Below are positions 6,682-13,076 of a DNA stretch of 15,218 nt, in pieces (the stretch's first letter is position 1; every line of letters starts with the position of its first letter). The notes below the pieces were generated by a model. That model saw nothing but the letters and a program-made list of their open reading frames with translations, had not been told where the DNA came from and made no database searches. Source of the stretch: DAOPXV01 sp035352535 (lineage in GTDB: Bacteria; Muiribacteriota; UBA9980). The stretch covers positions 1 to 15,218 of the forward strand of contig CAZJFS010000104.1 of the NCBI GenBank assembly GCA_964545075.1, written 5' to 3'. Made by a program: the position numbers and the translations under genes.

Positions 6682-7689
6682 ATGAAGACAAAAATTTCTA
6701 TCTCAGCTGTTATAATGTTCGTGCTGATAAATATATTCCCGTACGAAATTCAGGCTTCAAATATAACCGATGTAAGTAATTCGCTTGGAACCGGCCAGGT
6801 TTCAACCACCGCTAATACCGAAGCAACGTCTTCTAATACCGGGGCCGCCGTAACCGCCACTACCGACACGAGCACCGCGTCCGTAGCTATTAACGGAAAT
6901 GCTAAGGTTGAATACGGCTATGTCGATGTTAATACATGGCTCAACGTCAGGAAAGACCCTTCGACCCGTCAGAGCCCGATTGGAAGGTTTTACAGGGGCG
7001 AAAAAGTTACCATTATGGGCGAACAGAACGGCTGGTACAAAATAAATTATAAAGGCCGCGAAGCATGGGTTTGCGCAAGATACGTCTCGAAATCGAAGAT
7101 AGAAAGCGACAGCACCCCCGAAGCTCAAAGCAATATCGATAACACCACCACATCTACCACCACTACCACGGAAACGCCCACGAACGGCGCCGGCAGCGTT
7201 AACGGCGTTCTCAAGGTTCCGAAGCGTTCTCAGTTCTCGTCCGAAAACGTCGTTAATGGAACTGATTACAGAAACTCATGGTGCGGTCCGAACAGCTTCG
7301 CGATGGTCTTAGATTATTACGGAATACACAAAAGCGCTTACGAGTGCGCTAAAATGGTTGAATACACTTTCAAGGCAAGGAACGGAACGCCGATTTCCGG
7401 AATAGTTCACGGCGCGCAAGCCGCCGGCTTTACTAAAACGGTAGTTTCATCTGGCCAGTCGATGGATTGGCTGAAAGCCAAGGTAGCCGCGGGGAAACCC
7501 GTTATAGTCAACGTGGACACCAAATGGAAAGGCCATTACATAGTCGTGGTGGGTTTTGACGGCGATAACGTCATCGTCAACGACCCTGGAAAAGGCAGCG
7601 TTTCAAGGGTACAATACAGCATGTCGAAGGAATCGTTCTGGTCATGCTGGTCTTCGAAGGGCCGCAAAGCCGTAGTTTTAGAAAAATAA
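6682..7689 (+). CDS. Secreted SH3-domain and C39-like cysteine peptidase
   Basis: The 335-residue product has a Sec signal (residues 1-26, likely cut after IQA) and a Thr/Ser/Ala-rich linker (about 35-72). A bacterial SH3 domain follows (about 77-136: VNTWLNVRKDPS, GEKVTIMGEQNGWYKI, GREAWVCARYVS), then a second Thr-rich linker (about 143-172), then a papain-like C39-type domain (about 178-335). Its catalytic set is visible: Cys201 in WCGPNSFAM, His285 in KGHYIVVVGFDGD and Asp301 in VNDPGKG. Proteins of this layout are exported and often bind or cut cell-wall peptides; the SH3 domain would target it to peptidoglycan. The substrate is unknown. It is transcribed alone, with its own promoter and terminator. 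GGAGGTG five bases before the ATG fixes the start. Confidence 0.88.
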   Translation: MKTKISISAVIMFVLINIFPYEIQASNITDVSNSLGTGQVSTTANTEATSSNTGAAVTATTDTSTASVAINGNAKVEYGYVDVNTWLNVRKDPSTRQSPIGRFYRGEKVTIMGEQNGWYKINYKGREAWVCARYVSKSKIESDSTPEAQSNIDNTTTSTTTTTETPTNGAGSVNGVLKVPKRSQFSSENVVNGTDYRNSWCGPNSFAMVLDYYGIHKSAYECAKMVEYTFKARNGTPISGIVHGAQAAGFTKTVVSSGQSMDWLKAKVAAGKPVIVNVDTKWKGHYIVVVGFDGDNVIVNDPGKGSVSRVQYSMSKESFWSCWSSKGRKAVVLEK

Positions 7690-7711
7690 GATTTAAATAA
7701 AAAACAAGCAT

Positions 7712-7747
7712 AAAAAAGAGCCGGTTGAAAAACGTCGGCTCTTTTTT
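7712..7747 (+). terminator. Bidirectional rho-independent terminator between convergent genes
   Basis: GAGCCGG (7718-7724) pairs with TCGGCTC (7735-7741) with one wobble. Six A before and six T after extend the stem and supply a T tract on either strand. It lies between the convergent ends of the peptidase gene (7689) and the helix-turn-helix gene (7790), and probably ends both transcripts. Confidence 0.9.
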
Positions 7748-7789
7748 ATTTGATGGCAAAATTTATGGAATTTTATATTATGCGGACGC

Positions 7790-8425
7790 TTAAAAGAATC
7801 GCGTTATGCAGGTTCCGATAACTTCGCTCTTAAGCCGGCCTTTTACGCCGCCATGCTCGGCGGGTATCTCATTAATGCTTTTGGGCGTGAGAAGCGGCGT
7901 GAGTATTTTAAATTTAGTTATCGATTTTTTCCCTTTTATCGTGAAGAAATCTATATATTTTTCACGTTTTAAAATAAGCAGGACTTTGTGAAGCGTCTGG
8001 CGGGTAAGCCCGGTTATCTCATGCAATTCGTCGATTTTAAAATCGAAAAAAACGCCGGCCGTCTCATTTTCGAGGCAGTCGAGTTCGATGATTTTTTTCA
8101 TTACATGCCATGTCGCGATGCCGTACTTCTGGCTCAGATATCCTGGAAGCCCGCTGTATTCGATCCATCTCGGAAAGCGGCTGCAGTTTTCGGAAGTTTT
8201 AGTTTCGGCCACTGCCGCGTGCTTTGAAAGATTATCGGCGTGGTTTATATAGTCGATGATGCTCGTTTCAGGTATTTTCCACATCTTAGGCGTGAGTTTG
8301 ATCCCGAATATCAAGCCTGCGCGAAGTTTCCGCCTTAAAACCTCGGAATTCATCTGAAGCCTTTCCGCCGTTTCTTCCACGGTGAAAAGTTTTTCGCGCG
8401 TTTCTTTTTCATTTTTTTTATTCAT
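7790..8425 (-). CDS. Two-domain helix-turn-helix DNA-binding protein
   Basis: The 211-residue product has an N-terminal excisionase/MerR-like helix-turn-helix (about 13-60: LFTVEETAERLQMNSEVLRRKLRAG, in part, then a WKIPETSIIDYI strand-helix typical of that fold). After a linker comes a probable winged helix (about 86-178) with IDELHEITGLTRQTLHKVLL as recognition helices and KYIDFFTIKGKKSITKFKI as wing. I recognise no named family for the whole. It may be a transcription regulator or a replication/plasmid-type DNA-binding protein. No partner recombinase or phage gene lies nearby. The gene is 81 bases downstream of the aromatic decarboxylase gene on the same strand and may be read from it or from a weak promoter in that gap. 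Its ribosome binding site is poor (GGCGG before the ATG). Confidence 0.7.
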   Translation of the reverse strand: MNKKNEKETREKLFTVEETAERLQMNSEVLRRKLRAGLIFGIKLTPKMWKIPETSIIDYINHADNLSKHAAVAETKTSENCSRFPRWIEYSGLPGYLSQKYGIATWHVMKKIIELDCLENETAGVFFDFKIDELHEITGLTRQTLHKVLLILKREKYIDFFTIKGKKSITKFKILTPLLTPKSINEIPAEHGGVKGRLKSEVIGTCITRFF

Positions 8426-8468
8426 TTTTTACCGCCATAAAATATTTGATTTTCCAATGATACTACAA

Positions 8469-8493
8469 ATTGACGGTTTTATCAACCGGCAAT
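8469..8493 (-). repeat. Inverted repeat between decarboxylase and HTH genes
   Basis: ATTG-A-CGGTT (8469-8478) and AACCG-G-CAAT (8484-8493) form arms of ten bases with one mismatch around a 5-nt spacer. It lies 14 bases after the decarboxylase stop and about 45 bases before the HTH start. No T run follows on either strand, so it is a weak terminator candidate; it could equally be an operator for the HTH gene. Confidence 0.45.
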
Positions 8494-8506
8494 TTCATAA
8501 TTCGTT

Positions 8507-9928
8507 TTATTGCTTGGCGCATTCAGCGATTATCAGATCCGCCGCCGCGTCGATATGCCTCTTTTCGACGTTTGTTTGAGAGCAGCAGAATCTTATGGCG
8601 AAATTGCCGTTTAATTTTGTATGAGACAGGAAGAGTTTTCCTGTTTTATTGAGATCGTTCATCACTTTTTCGTTTATGGCGTTTATTTTTTCTTCTCCGG
8701 TAACGCCGGCCGGTTTATACCTGAAGCATACGAGCGCGAACGGGTGCGGAGCGAGTATCTCGAAATTTCCGTTTTTGCTCAGCCTGTCCGCGAAATATTG
8801 CGCGAGGTTTATGTGAGAACGGACCTTTTCGCGAAGGCCTTCGGTCCCGAAGCTTCTTATAACGAACCAGAGTTTTAAAGCCCTGAAGCGCCGGCCGAGC
8901 TGAACGCCCCAGTCGCGGTAATTATTGACGCGCTCTTTTTCGGGCGTTTTCAGATATTCCGGAAGTATCTCGAAGGTTCTGATCAGCGCTTCGCGGTCCT
9001 TCACGAAATACGCCGAACAGTCGAAGTTAGTGAACATCCATTTGTGCGGGTTGAATACTAAGGTGTCCGCCATTTCGACGCCTTTTATCATGTGCCGCAG
9101 TTCGGGCAGGAGCATTGCTGTGCCGGCGTAAGCCGCGTCGACGTGAAGCCATATATTATATTTTTGGCATATTTCGCCTATCTTTTCGAGGGGATCTACG
9201 GCCGTCGATCCCGTCGTGCCTATTCCGGCCACGACTATGAGCGGTTTTTTCCCGTCGAAAATATCTTTTTTTATGGCCGTTTCGAGCATTGCCGCGTCCG
9301 CCGCGAAATTTTTATCGACGCCTATTTTTCTGAGATTGTCTTTTCCGAGGCCGGCGATCTTGACCGCTTTTTCTATTGACGAATGGCACTCCGACGAACA
9401 ATATGCGGTAAATTGAATGTTTTCGCCGCGCGAAAATCCCGATTCGTTGATATTATAATTCGAAAATTTTTCGCGCGCCGTGAGTATCGACGTCAATGTC
9501 GAGGTAGACGCGGTGTCCTCTATGACGCCCGTGAAATTCGACGGAAGTCCCGTCATATCGCGGAGCCATTCCATTACCCGCTCCTCAAGCTCGCTCGCCG
9601 CCGGCGACGTCGCCCAGCTCATGCACTGCGCGCCCATCGCCGCCGTGAGCATTTCGCCGAGAAGGGACGGCAGGCTCCCGTTGGCCGGAAAGTAACCGAA
9701 GAACGAAGGATGCTGCCAGTGCGTCATGCCGGGCATTATGATATCGTTGAAATCCTTCATTATCGCGTCGAAAGATTCGCTCCGCCCGGGCGCGGAAGTG
9801 GGGAGCCTGGATAATATTTCGTTAGGCGCAACAGGTGATTTGACCGGATATTTTTCTATTTCTTCGTAGTATTTCGCGATGTATTCGACGAGTTCGTGGG
9901 CGTTGCGTTTAAATTCGGATATGTCCAT
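8507..9928 (-). CDS. PLP-dependent aromatic-L-amino-acid decarboxylase (group II)
   Basis: The 473-residue product matches the AADC/group II decarboxylase family, which removes CO2 from aromatic amino acids to give amines such as tryptamine, tyramine, phenethylamine or dopamine. Markers in order are MTHWQHPSFFGYFPANGS near the N-terminus, SWATSPAASELE, the cofactor-stacking His182 in SSECHSSIEKA, Asp264 in LHVDAAYAGTA, and the Schiff-base Lys296 in FNPHKWMF. The frame is open to an ATG at 10015. I chose the start at 9928 because AAAGGAAA lies about eight bases before it and MDISEFKRNAHELVEYIA is the usual family beginning; 10015 has no ribosome binding site. The exact substrate cannot be read from the sequence. 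The gene has its own consensus promoter and a leader of about 110 bases. Confidence 0.92.
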   Translation of the reverse strand: MDISEFKRNAHELVEYIAKYYEEIEKYPVKSPVAPNEILSRLPTSAPGRSESFDAIMKDFNDIIMPGMTHWQHPSFFGYFPANGSLPSLLGEMLTAAMGAQCMSWATSPAASELEERVMEWLRDMTGLPSNFTGVIEDTASTSTLTSILTAREKFSNYNINESGFSRGENIQFTAYCSSECHSSIEKAVKIAGLGKDNLRKIGVDKNFAADAAMLETAIKKDIFDGKKPLIVVAGIGTTGSTAVDPLEKIGEICQKYNIWLHVDAAYAGTAMLLPELRHMIKGVEMADTLVFNPHKWMFTNFDCSAYFVKDREALIRTFEILPEYLKTPEKERVNNYRDWGVQLGRRFRALKLWFVIRSFGTEGLREKVRSHINLAQYFADRLSKNGNFEILAPHPFALVCFRYKPAGVTGEEKINAINEKVMNDLNKTGKLFLSHTKLNGNFAIRFCCSQTNVEKRHIDAAADLIIAECAKQ

Positions 9929-10044
9929 ATTTAAAGTTTCCTTTCTATTCAAGGCTCGTTGTGATCGTTGAAACTTTTTCGCCGGATAAAATTCTGTATT
10001 GCATACTGCCGCCATTTTCTATTTTATTTGTTATTCACATGTAT

Positions 10045-10073
10045 AGAATATAAAAATGACGTGAATTTGTCAA
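10045..10073 (-). promoter_or_regulatory. Promoter of the aromatic decarboxylase gene
   Basis: On the minus strand a perfect TTGACA (10068-10073) and TATTCT (10045-10050) are separated by 17 bases. Transcription would start near 10038. ATTCAC (10033-10038) and GTGAAT (10061-10066) flank the -10 box as a separated inverted repeat, possibly by chance. About 110 bases of leader separate the start from the chosen ATG at 9928. I recognise no riboswitch in that leader. Confidence 0.8.
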
Positions 10074-10149
10074 GCAAATATGGTTGATCCGCCGTATTTA
10101 ATTTTCCATTTATCAGATCATATTTAAAATTTCGGGGCGTTAGCGCATT

Positions 10150-10512
10150 TTATAACTTCTTTGGAAGCGAGTTATAGCCCTTTTCGCCGAATGGATATAA
10201 TTTTTCAACCCATTTTTTCAGCAGCATCTCCAGTTCGAAAGCGTAATCGTGTGTCTCATCCTCGTTTTTTTTGATGGTTTCGAGCACTTCAAAGACGAAT
10301 TTGTCCGCGCCGTGCGTTCTTAAATCCTGCATAAGCGCCTCATTCGTGTGAAGACATCTTTCGAGCCCGAAGTTGAAACGATTCTGGGCCGCCGTAAGAT
10401 TTAAACTTCCAGCCACCAAAATTCTCTGATTGACGGTGTTTCTGATTTGATAAACGCCTTTTTCCTTCCATGATTCGATATAAGTTCTTTTAAGCTGATT
10501 TTTCTTTTGCAT
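10150..10512 (-). CDS. GIY-YIG nuclease-family protein with altered YIG motif
   Basis: The 120-residue product resembles small stand-alone GIY-YIG domain proteins: GVYQIRN (19-25) at the GIY position, Arg45 in AAQNRF, HTNEALMQDL (55-64), KFVFEVLE (71-78) with the expected Glu75, and a C-terminal PFGEKGYNS (107-115). The second half-motif, normally YIG or FIG, reads VAG (33-35), so one of the two aromatic active-site positions is lost. Catalysis is therefore doubtful, and a DNA-binding or structural role is possible. AAAAAAGGAGAAAG just before the ATG is a clear ribosome binding site. It follows the LuxR/DUF2087-type regulator after 99 bases with no evident promoter between, so the two are probably one operon. 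To my knowledge such a pair recurs in Firmicutes, with no assigned function. Confidence 0.75.
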   Translation of the reverse strand: MQKKNQLKRTYIESWKEKGVYQIRNTVNQRILVAGSLNLTAAQNRFNFGLERCLHTNEALMQDLRTHGADKFVFEVLETIKKNEDETHDYAFELEMLLKKWVEKLYPFGEKGYNSLPKKL

Positions 10513-10611
10513 TTTCTTTCTCCTTTTTTGAAAATTCTTTCGTTTTAGAATTTCTTTGATGTTTTCGAAGCATAAGCCTTACATGCGGTTTTGATGTAAT
10601 TGCGGCGCGCT

Positions 10612-11370
10612 TTAACTCAGCCAGTACTCCGAGCCGTCTTTGAGCCTTGACATGAAGCCGTAATCTATCAGAAGCCTTCTTATAATAACGTGCTTGTCGA
10701 AAACGCTTTTCAATATTTCGTTTACCTGCTTTTCACTGTATCTGACGCCGCGTTCGAATCTTTTGACTATGTGGCGTAATATTATGAGTTTCTTTTTTTC
10801 CTTGACGGGCAATTGTTTTAAAACGCCTTCGCGCCCTTCGGGAAAATACGCGTCAAGAACCTTTTCGTTTTCTTCAACGGTTATATTGTAACGGCCGTCG
10901 ACGAAATTGGCTTCTTCCGGTATGGGAATGAAATTTAATTCGGGCTCTTTTGAATTCAAACCCGACAGCTTCATTAAAGTCAAAAATGCCCTCGCCTGAC
11001 GCTCCTTTTCGCGGAAATTAAAACGGTACTGCCTTATGGTCGATTCGCTGCAGCCCATTTTATCAGCTATCTCATTATCGCTTTTTTTGTCCGCGAACAT
11101 CAGCAGCGCCTCTTTCTGGCGCGCGGTGACTCCCAGCGTATCCGGATCGAATTCAAGGAGTTTCTTCAATACGGAAAAATGTTTTTTTTCGATATGGATG
11201 GAAGCGGCTTTTTCGGCATCATAAAAATTATTGCCTTCCTTGTATATCATGCCTTTTACAAAGCGAGTCCGGCAGAACATGCAAATGTATTCGGTCCGGG
11301 CTTCATTATAAGCGTAACCGCGCGCTATGATTTCGACGGGAAAATCGAAGATGAAATTTTCCGTTTTCAT
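10612..11370 (-). CDS. Zinc-finger/LuxR-type HTH/DUF2087 transcriptional regulator
   Basis: The 252-residue product has three recognisable parts. Residues 28-65 hold a putative zinc site: Cys30 and Cys33 in CMFC, with His59 and His64 in HIEKKH. Residues 80-120 are a LuxR/FixJ-type helix-turn-helix (VTARQKEALLMFADKKSDNEI, in part, then CSESTIRQYRFNFREK). Residues about 168-252 match DUF2087: VLDAYFPEG, KEKKKLIILRHIVKRFERG, YSEKQVNEIL and RRLLIDYGFMSR ending in EYWLS. It is probably a DNA-binding regulator; the ligand or signal is unknown. AAAGAGG (11379-11385 on the other strand) serves as ribosome binding site. Upstream is a consensus promoter overlapped by a perfect 14-bp inverted repeat, which suggests tight control and perhaps autoregulation. 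The GIY-YIG-like gene follows in the same direction. Confidence 0.8.
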   Translation of the reverse strand: MKTENFIFDFPVEIIARGYAYNEARTEYICMFCRTRFVKGMIYKEGNNFYDAEKAASIHIEKKHFSVLKKLLEFDPDTLGVTARQKEALLMFADKKSDNEIADKMGCSESTIRQYRFNFREKERQARAFLTLMKLSGLNSKEPELNFIPIPEEANFVDGRYNITVEENEKVLDAYFPEGREGVLKQLPVKEKKKLIILRHIVKRFERGVRYSEKQVNEILKSVFDKHVIIRRLLIDYGFMSRLKDGSEYWLS

Positions 11371-11391
11371 AATAAAAACCTCTTTTGATTA

Positions 11392-11428
11392 AAAATGATA
11401 AACAATATATGATTTTGTTTATCATTTT
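11392..11428 (-). promoter_or_regulatory. Perfect 14-bp inverted repeat, likely operator
   Basis: AAAATGATAAACAA (11392-11405) and TTGTTTATCATTTT (11415-11428) are exact reverse complements with a 9-base spacer. The right arm covers five of the six bases of the -10 box of the leftward promoter; the rest spans the transcription start. This position is typical of a repressor site. The best candidate binder is the regulator encoded just downstream, by inference. In RNA only the part after the start would be transcribed, so it is unlikely to act as a hairpin. Confidence 0.75.
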
Positions 11429-11452
11429 ACTATTTTTATTATTTTTTGTCAA
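11424..11452 (-). promoter_or_regulatory. Promoter of the LuxR/DUF2087-GIY-YIG operon
   Basis: On the minus strand a perfect TTGACA (11447-11452) and TAAAAT (11424-11429) are separated by 17 bases. Transcription would start near 11417, about 47 bases before the start codon. Confidence 0.88.
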
Positions 11453-11613
11453 GAGCCGGATGAATTTATTATGGATAATGCCGCAAATTCACCAATCATT
11501 ATTGATTTTAGAAATGCATGCGATTTTTTAGGCGAGCTCGGACGCATTTCACTATTGACGTGATCGTTTTTTATCAGGTAATAAAAATTGCTTTAAATTT
11601 ATGTAAACAAAAC

Positions 11614-11642
11614 TTGACAAAAAGACAATTTTATTTTACAAT
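11614..11642 (+). promoter_or_regulatory. Promoter of the XRE/membrane protein pair
   Basis: A perfect TTGACA (11614-11619) and TACAAT (11637-11642) are separated by 17 bases. Transcription would start near 11649, inside the inverted repeat listed next. Confidence 0.88.
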
Positions 11643-11663
11643 TAGTAGTGTAAGCTTTACTAA
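11642..11663 (+). promoter_or_regulatory. Inverted repeat at the XRE gene transcription start, likely operator
   Basis: TTAGTA (11642-11647) and TACTAA (11658-11663) are perfect inverted arms ten bases apart, beginning at the last base of the -10 box and covering the predicted start. A site of this size and place suits a dimeric XRE repressor, so autorepression by the product of 11678-11884 is likely but inferred. Confidence 0.55.
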
Positions 11664-11677
11664 GCGGAGGTGACTAT

Positions 11678-11884
11678 GTGGAATTAAAAAACAATTTAAG
11701 AAAACTACGGTTTGCAAACGGTGAATTAACTCAAGAGGAACTTGCGGTAGCTCTGGATGTTTCAAGGCAAACTATTCATTCTATCGAAAGTTCAAAATTT
11801 AATCCGTCGGTAAAACTGGCGTTATCCATGGCAAAATTTTTTAAGGTAAGCGTCGAGGAAATTTTTTATTTTGAGGAGGAATAA
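11678..11884 (+). CDS. Small XRE-family helix-turn-helix regulator
   Basis: The 68-residue product is a single HTH_3 domain: LRKLRFANGELTQEELAVAL (in part) forms the first helices, DVSRQTIHSIESSKFNPSVK holds the recognition helix, and LALSMAKFFKVSVEEIFYFE ends the domain. It starts with GTG at 11678, supported by GGAGGTGAC with a 7-base gap; the ATG two bases earlier is in a different frame and stops at once. Such small repressors commonly sit in front of a membrane protein gene, as here: three bases later comes a four-helix membrane protein whose ribosome binding site lies inside the end of this gene. Codons look more AT-rich than in the gcv genes, which may mean recent acquisition. Confidence 0.9.
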   Translation: MELKNNLRKLRFANGELTQEELAVALDVSRQTIHSIESSKFNPSVKLALSMAKFFKVSVEEIFYFEEE

Positions 11885-11886
11885 TT

Positions 11887-12219
11887 ATGATGAGACAATT
11901 TTGGTGCGAGCTCTTTGTCGGAATTATCGCTTTGGCGGCGATGCTGATGTTCGGACCGCGCGGGGCGGTCGCTATAGCATTACTGACTTTTATGCCGCTG
12001 GTTTTAAGAAATCAGAAAGCCGATGAACGGGAATATTATTTATTTTATAAAACGGGTAATTACACGATGGGACTTTTTATAGTCGCGCTTACCTTTATAA
12101 ATCAACTTCAGTTTTATACCGGTTCCGTTATGATAGAAAAAAACTGGTTGAGCTTAAGCGTAGCGGCCTTATTACTTATACACGGCTTTACTGGAATAAT
12201 TGTATTCAAAACTAATTGA
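11887..12219 (+). CDS. Small multi-pass membrane protein paired with XRE regulator
   Basis: The 110-residue product has four probable membrane helices: about residues 8-22, 25-40, 58-75 and 86-107. Between helices 2 and 3 is a charged loop with KADEREYYLFYKTGNYTM (44-61). A DERE-x-x-x-x-x-YK-x-GN motif of this type is seen in small membrane proteins encoded beside XRE regulators in Firmicutes and archaea; I give no family name with confidence. GAGGAGG (11873-11879) at the end of the regulator gene is its ribosome binding site, so the two are co-translated. Its TGA stop is in the same frame as the broken gene that follows. The function may be to sense or stabilise something at the membrane that controls the regulator; this is inference. 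Confidence 0.75.
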   Translation: MMRQFWCELFVGIIALAAMLMFGPRGAVAIALLTFMPLVLRNQKADEREYYLFYKTGNYTMGLFIVALTFINQLQFYTGSVMIEKNWLSLSVAALLLIHGFTGIIVFKTN

Positions 12220-12990
12220 TCTTGTAAAAAACTTCCTGACTTTGCCGAAATAAAGATGATGCAAACCTTTAAGGAGATGGCCGTAAAAAGTTTAAATAAC
12301 CTGTCAAATCCGCAAATGAGCATGTATATGAATTACGTATATTACACGGGGCTTGCTCAAACATACGCATTGAATAAAATCAGGCCGGAATGGCGCAATG
12401 AACTTTTCTGAAAACATAAAAACTTCAACAAGATAATATTCGAGAACATGAATATACAGGTGGACGAAGCAAAGATACGAGCCATATTCGCGAAGTACGG
12501 CGCCGCTGAAATGCGTTCTGAAATAAGCGTGGTACTCGCTAAAATAAATGAAACGAACAGGAAAAAAATTGAAAAATTTAAATCCGCTGTGGGTAAAAAG
12601 TTTCAAATCGTCTTCAAAAATGCTTTGCCTAAGTATGTTTTGATATATGCGCCAGTCTTGCTCGCCGAATATGGAAATACAAGAATCTTTGAAGCGGGAT
12701 GTTCTAAAATAGAAAGAATTAACGATGATTTTGACCAGCTCGCAAGCATCGATTTCAAAGCCGCGGTTCCGATCTTTTTTGATAAGAAGTCGGGAGAAAT
12801 TTCTTTTACCATTGAAAAACAGGACAGGCGTAAGTATGAGATTAAGTCAAAGTTAAAGAAAGTAAAGGGAAATAAAACGACTTATGAAAATAACGTAGTA
12901 TTTAAAAATGAAGTTTTTGATTTTTCCGCGTCTGAGATTGAAGTCGTGAAAATAAACGATAATTATGTAAAAATCATTATAAAAAAATAG
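12220..12990 (+). pseudogene. Broken gene of unknown function, no own start, in-frame TGA
   Basis: One frame runs from just after the membrane-protein stop to TAG 12988-12990, interrupted only by TGA at 12409-12411. Before the TGA, 12232-12408 reads like a protein segment (LPDFAEIKMMQTFKEMAVKS, then NPQMSMYMNYVYYTGLAQTY and RPEWRNELF). After it the frame continues with KHKNFNKIIFENMNIQVDEAK and a further 170 residues. Amino-acid make-up and codon use look coding on both sides. The upstream piece has no ribosome binding site before its first ATG (12256), and neither does the ATG at 12448. The simplest reading is a gene that lost its 5' part and gained a stop. The 180-residue stretch from 12448 to 12990 might still be made. 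I do not recognise the family. The C-terminal half is Lys-rich with many beta-type segments. Confidence 0.6.
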
Positions 12991-13011
12991 ATTCTTGATC
13001 CAATATTACCC

Positions 13012-13040
13012 TTGAAAGATATGTAAAAATATATTATACT
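13012..13040 (+). promoter_or_regulatory. Promoter of the LOG/ATPase pair
   Basis: TTGAAA (13012-13017) and TATACT (13035-13040), each five of six to consensus, are separated by 17 bases. Transcription would start near 13047, about 30 bases before the chosen start codon. Confidence 0.75.
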
Positions 13041-13076
13041 TGAAATTGAAATTTTAAAAAAACTGGAAGGTTGATA

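Larger units (their letters stand above)
11371..11677. other. Divergent intergenic control region (307 bases)
   Basis: This gap separates the leftward LuxR/DUF2087 gene from the rightward XRE gene. Its left third holds a promoter and operator-like repeat for the former, its right third a promoter and repeat for the latter (listed separately). Between 11453 and 11613 I see no gene. The only structure there is a loose inverted repeat TGAATTT (11461-11467)/AAATTCA (11485-11491) and a TTGACG at 11555-11560 without a good -10. Confidence 0.7.

Noticed and set aside
9383..9814. 143-residue plus-strand open frame inside the decarboxylase gene
   Set aside because: Its Arg-rich composition is typical of an antisense frame of a GC-rich gene; the minus-strand frame has all catalytic residues.
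9929..10015. N-terminal 29-residue extension of the decarboxylase
   Set aside because: The upstream ATG has no ribosome binding site, while the internal ATG at 9928 has one and matches the family start.
12217..12411. TGA read as tryptophan (alternative genetic code)
   Set aside because: gcvH, gcvPB and the ATPase gene end in TGA at family-typical lengths, so TGA is a stop here.
13071..13076. TTG start for the LOG gene
   Set aside because: It abuts the ribosome binding site with no spacing, while ATG at 13077 has a normal gap and gives the usual N-terminus.
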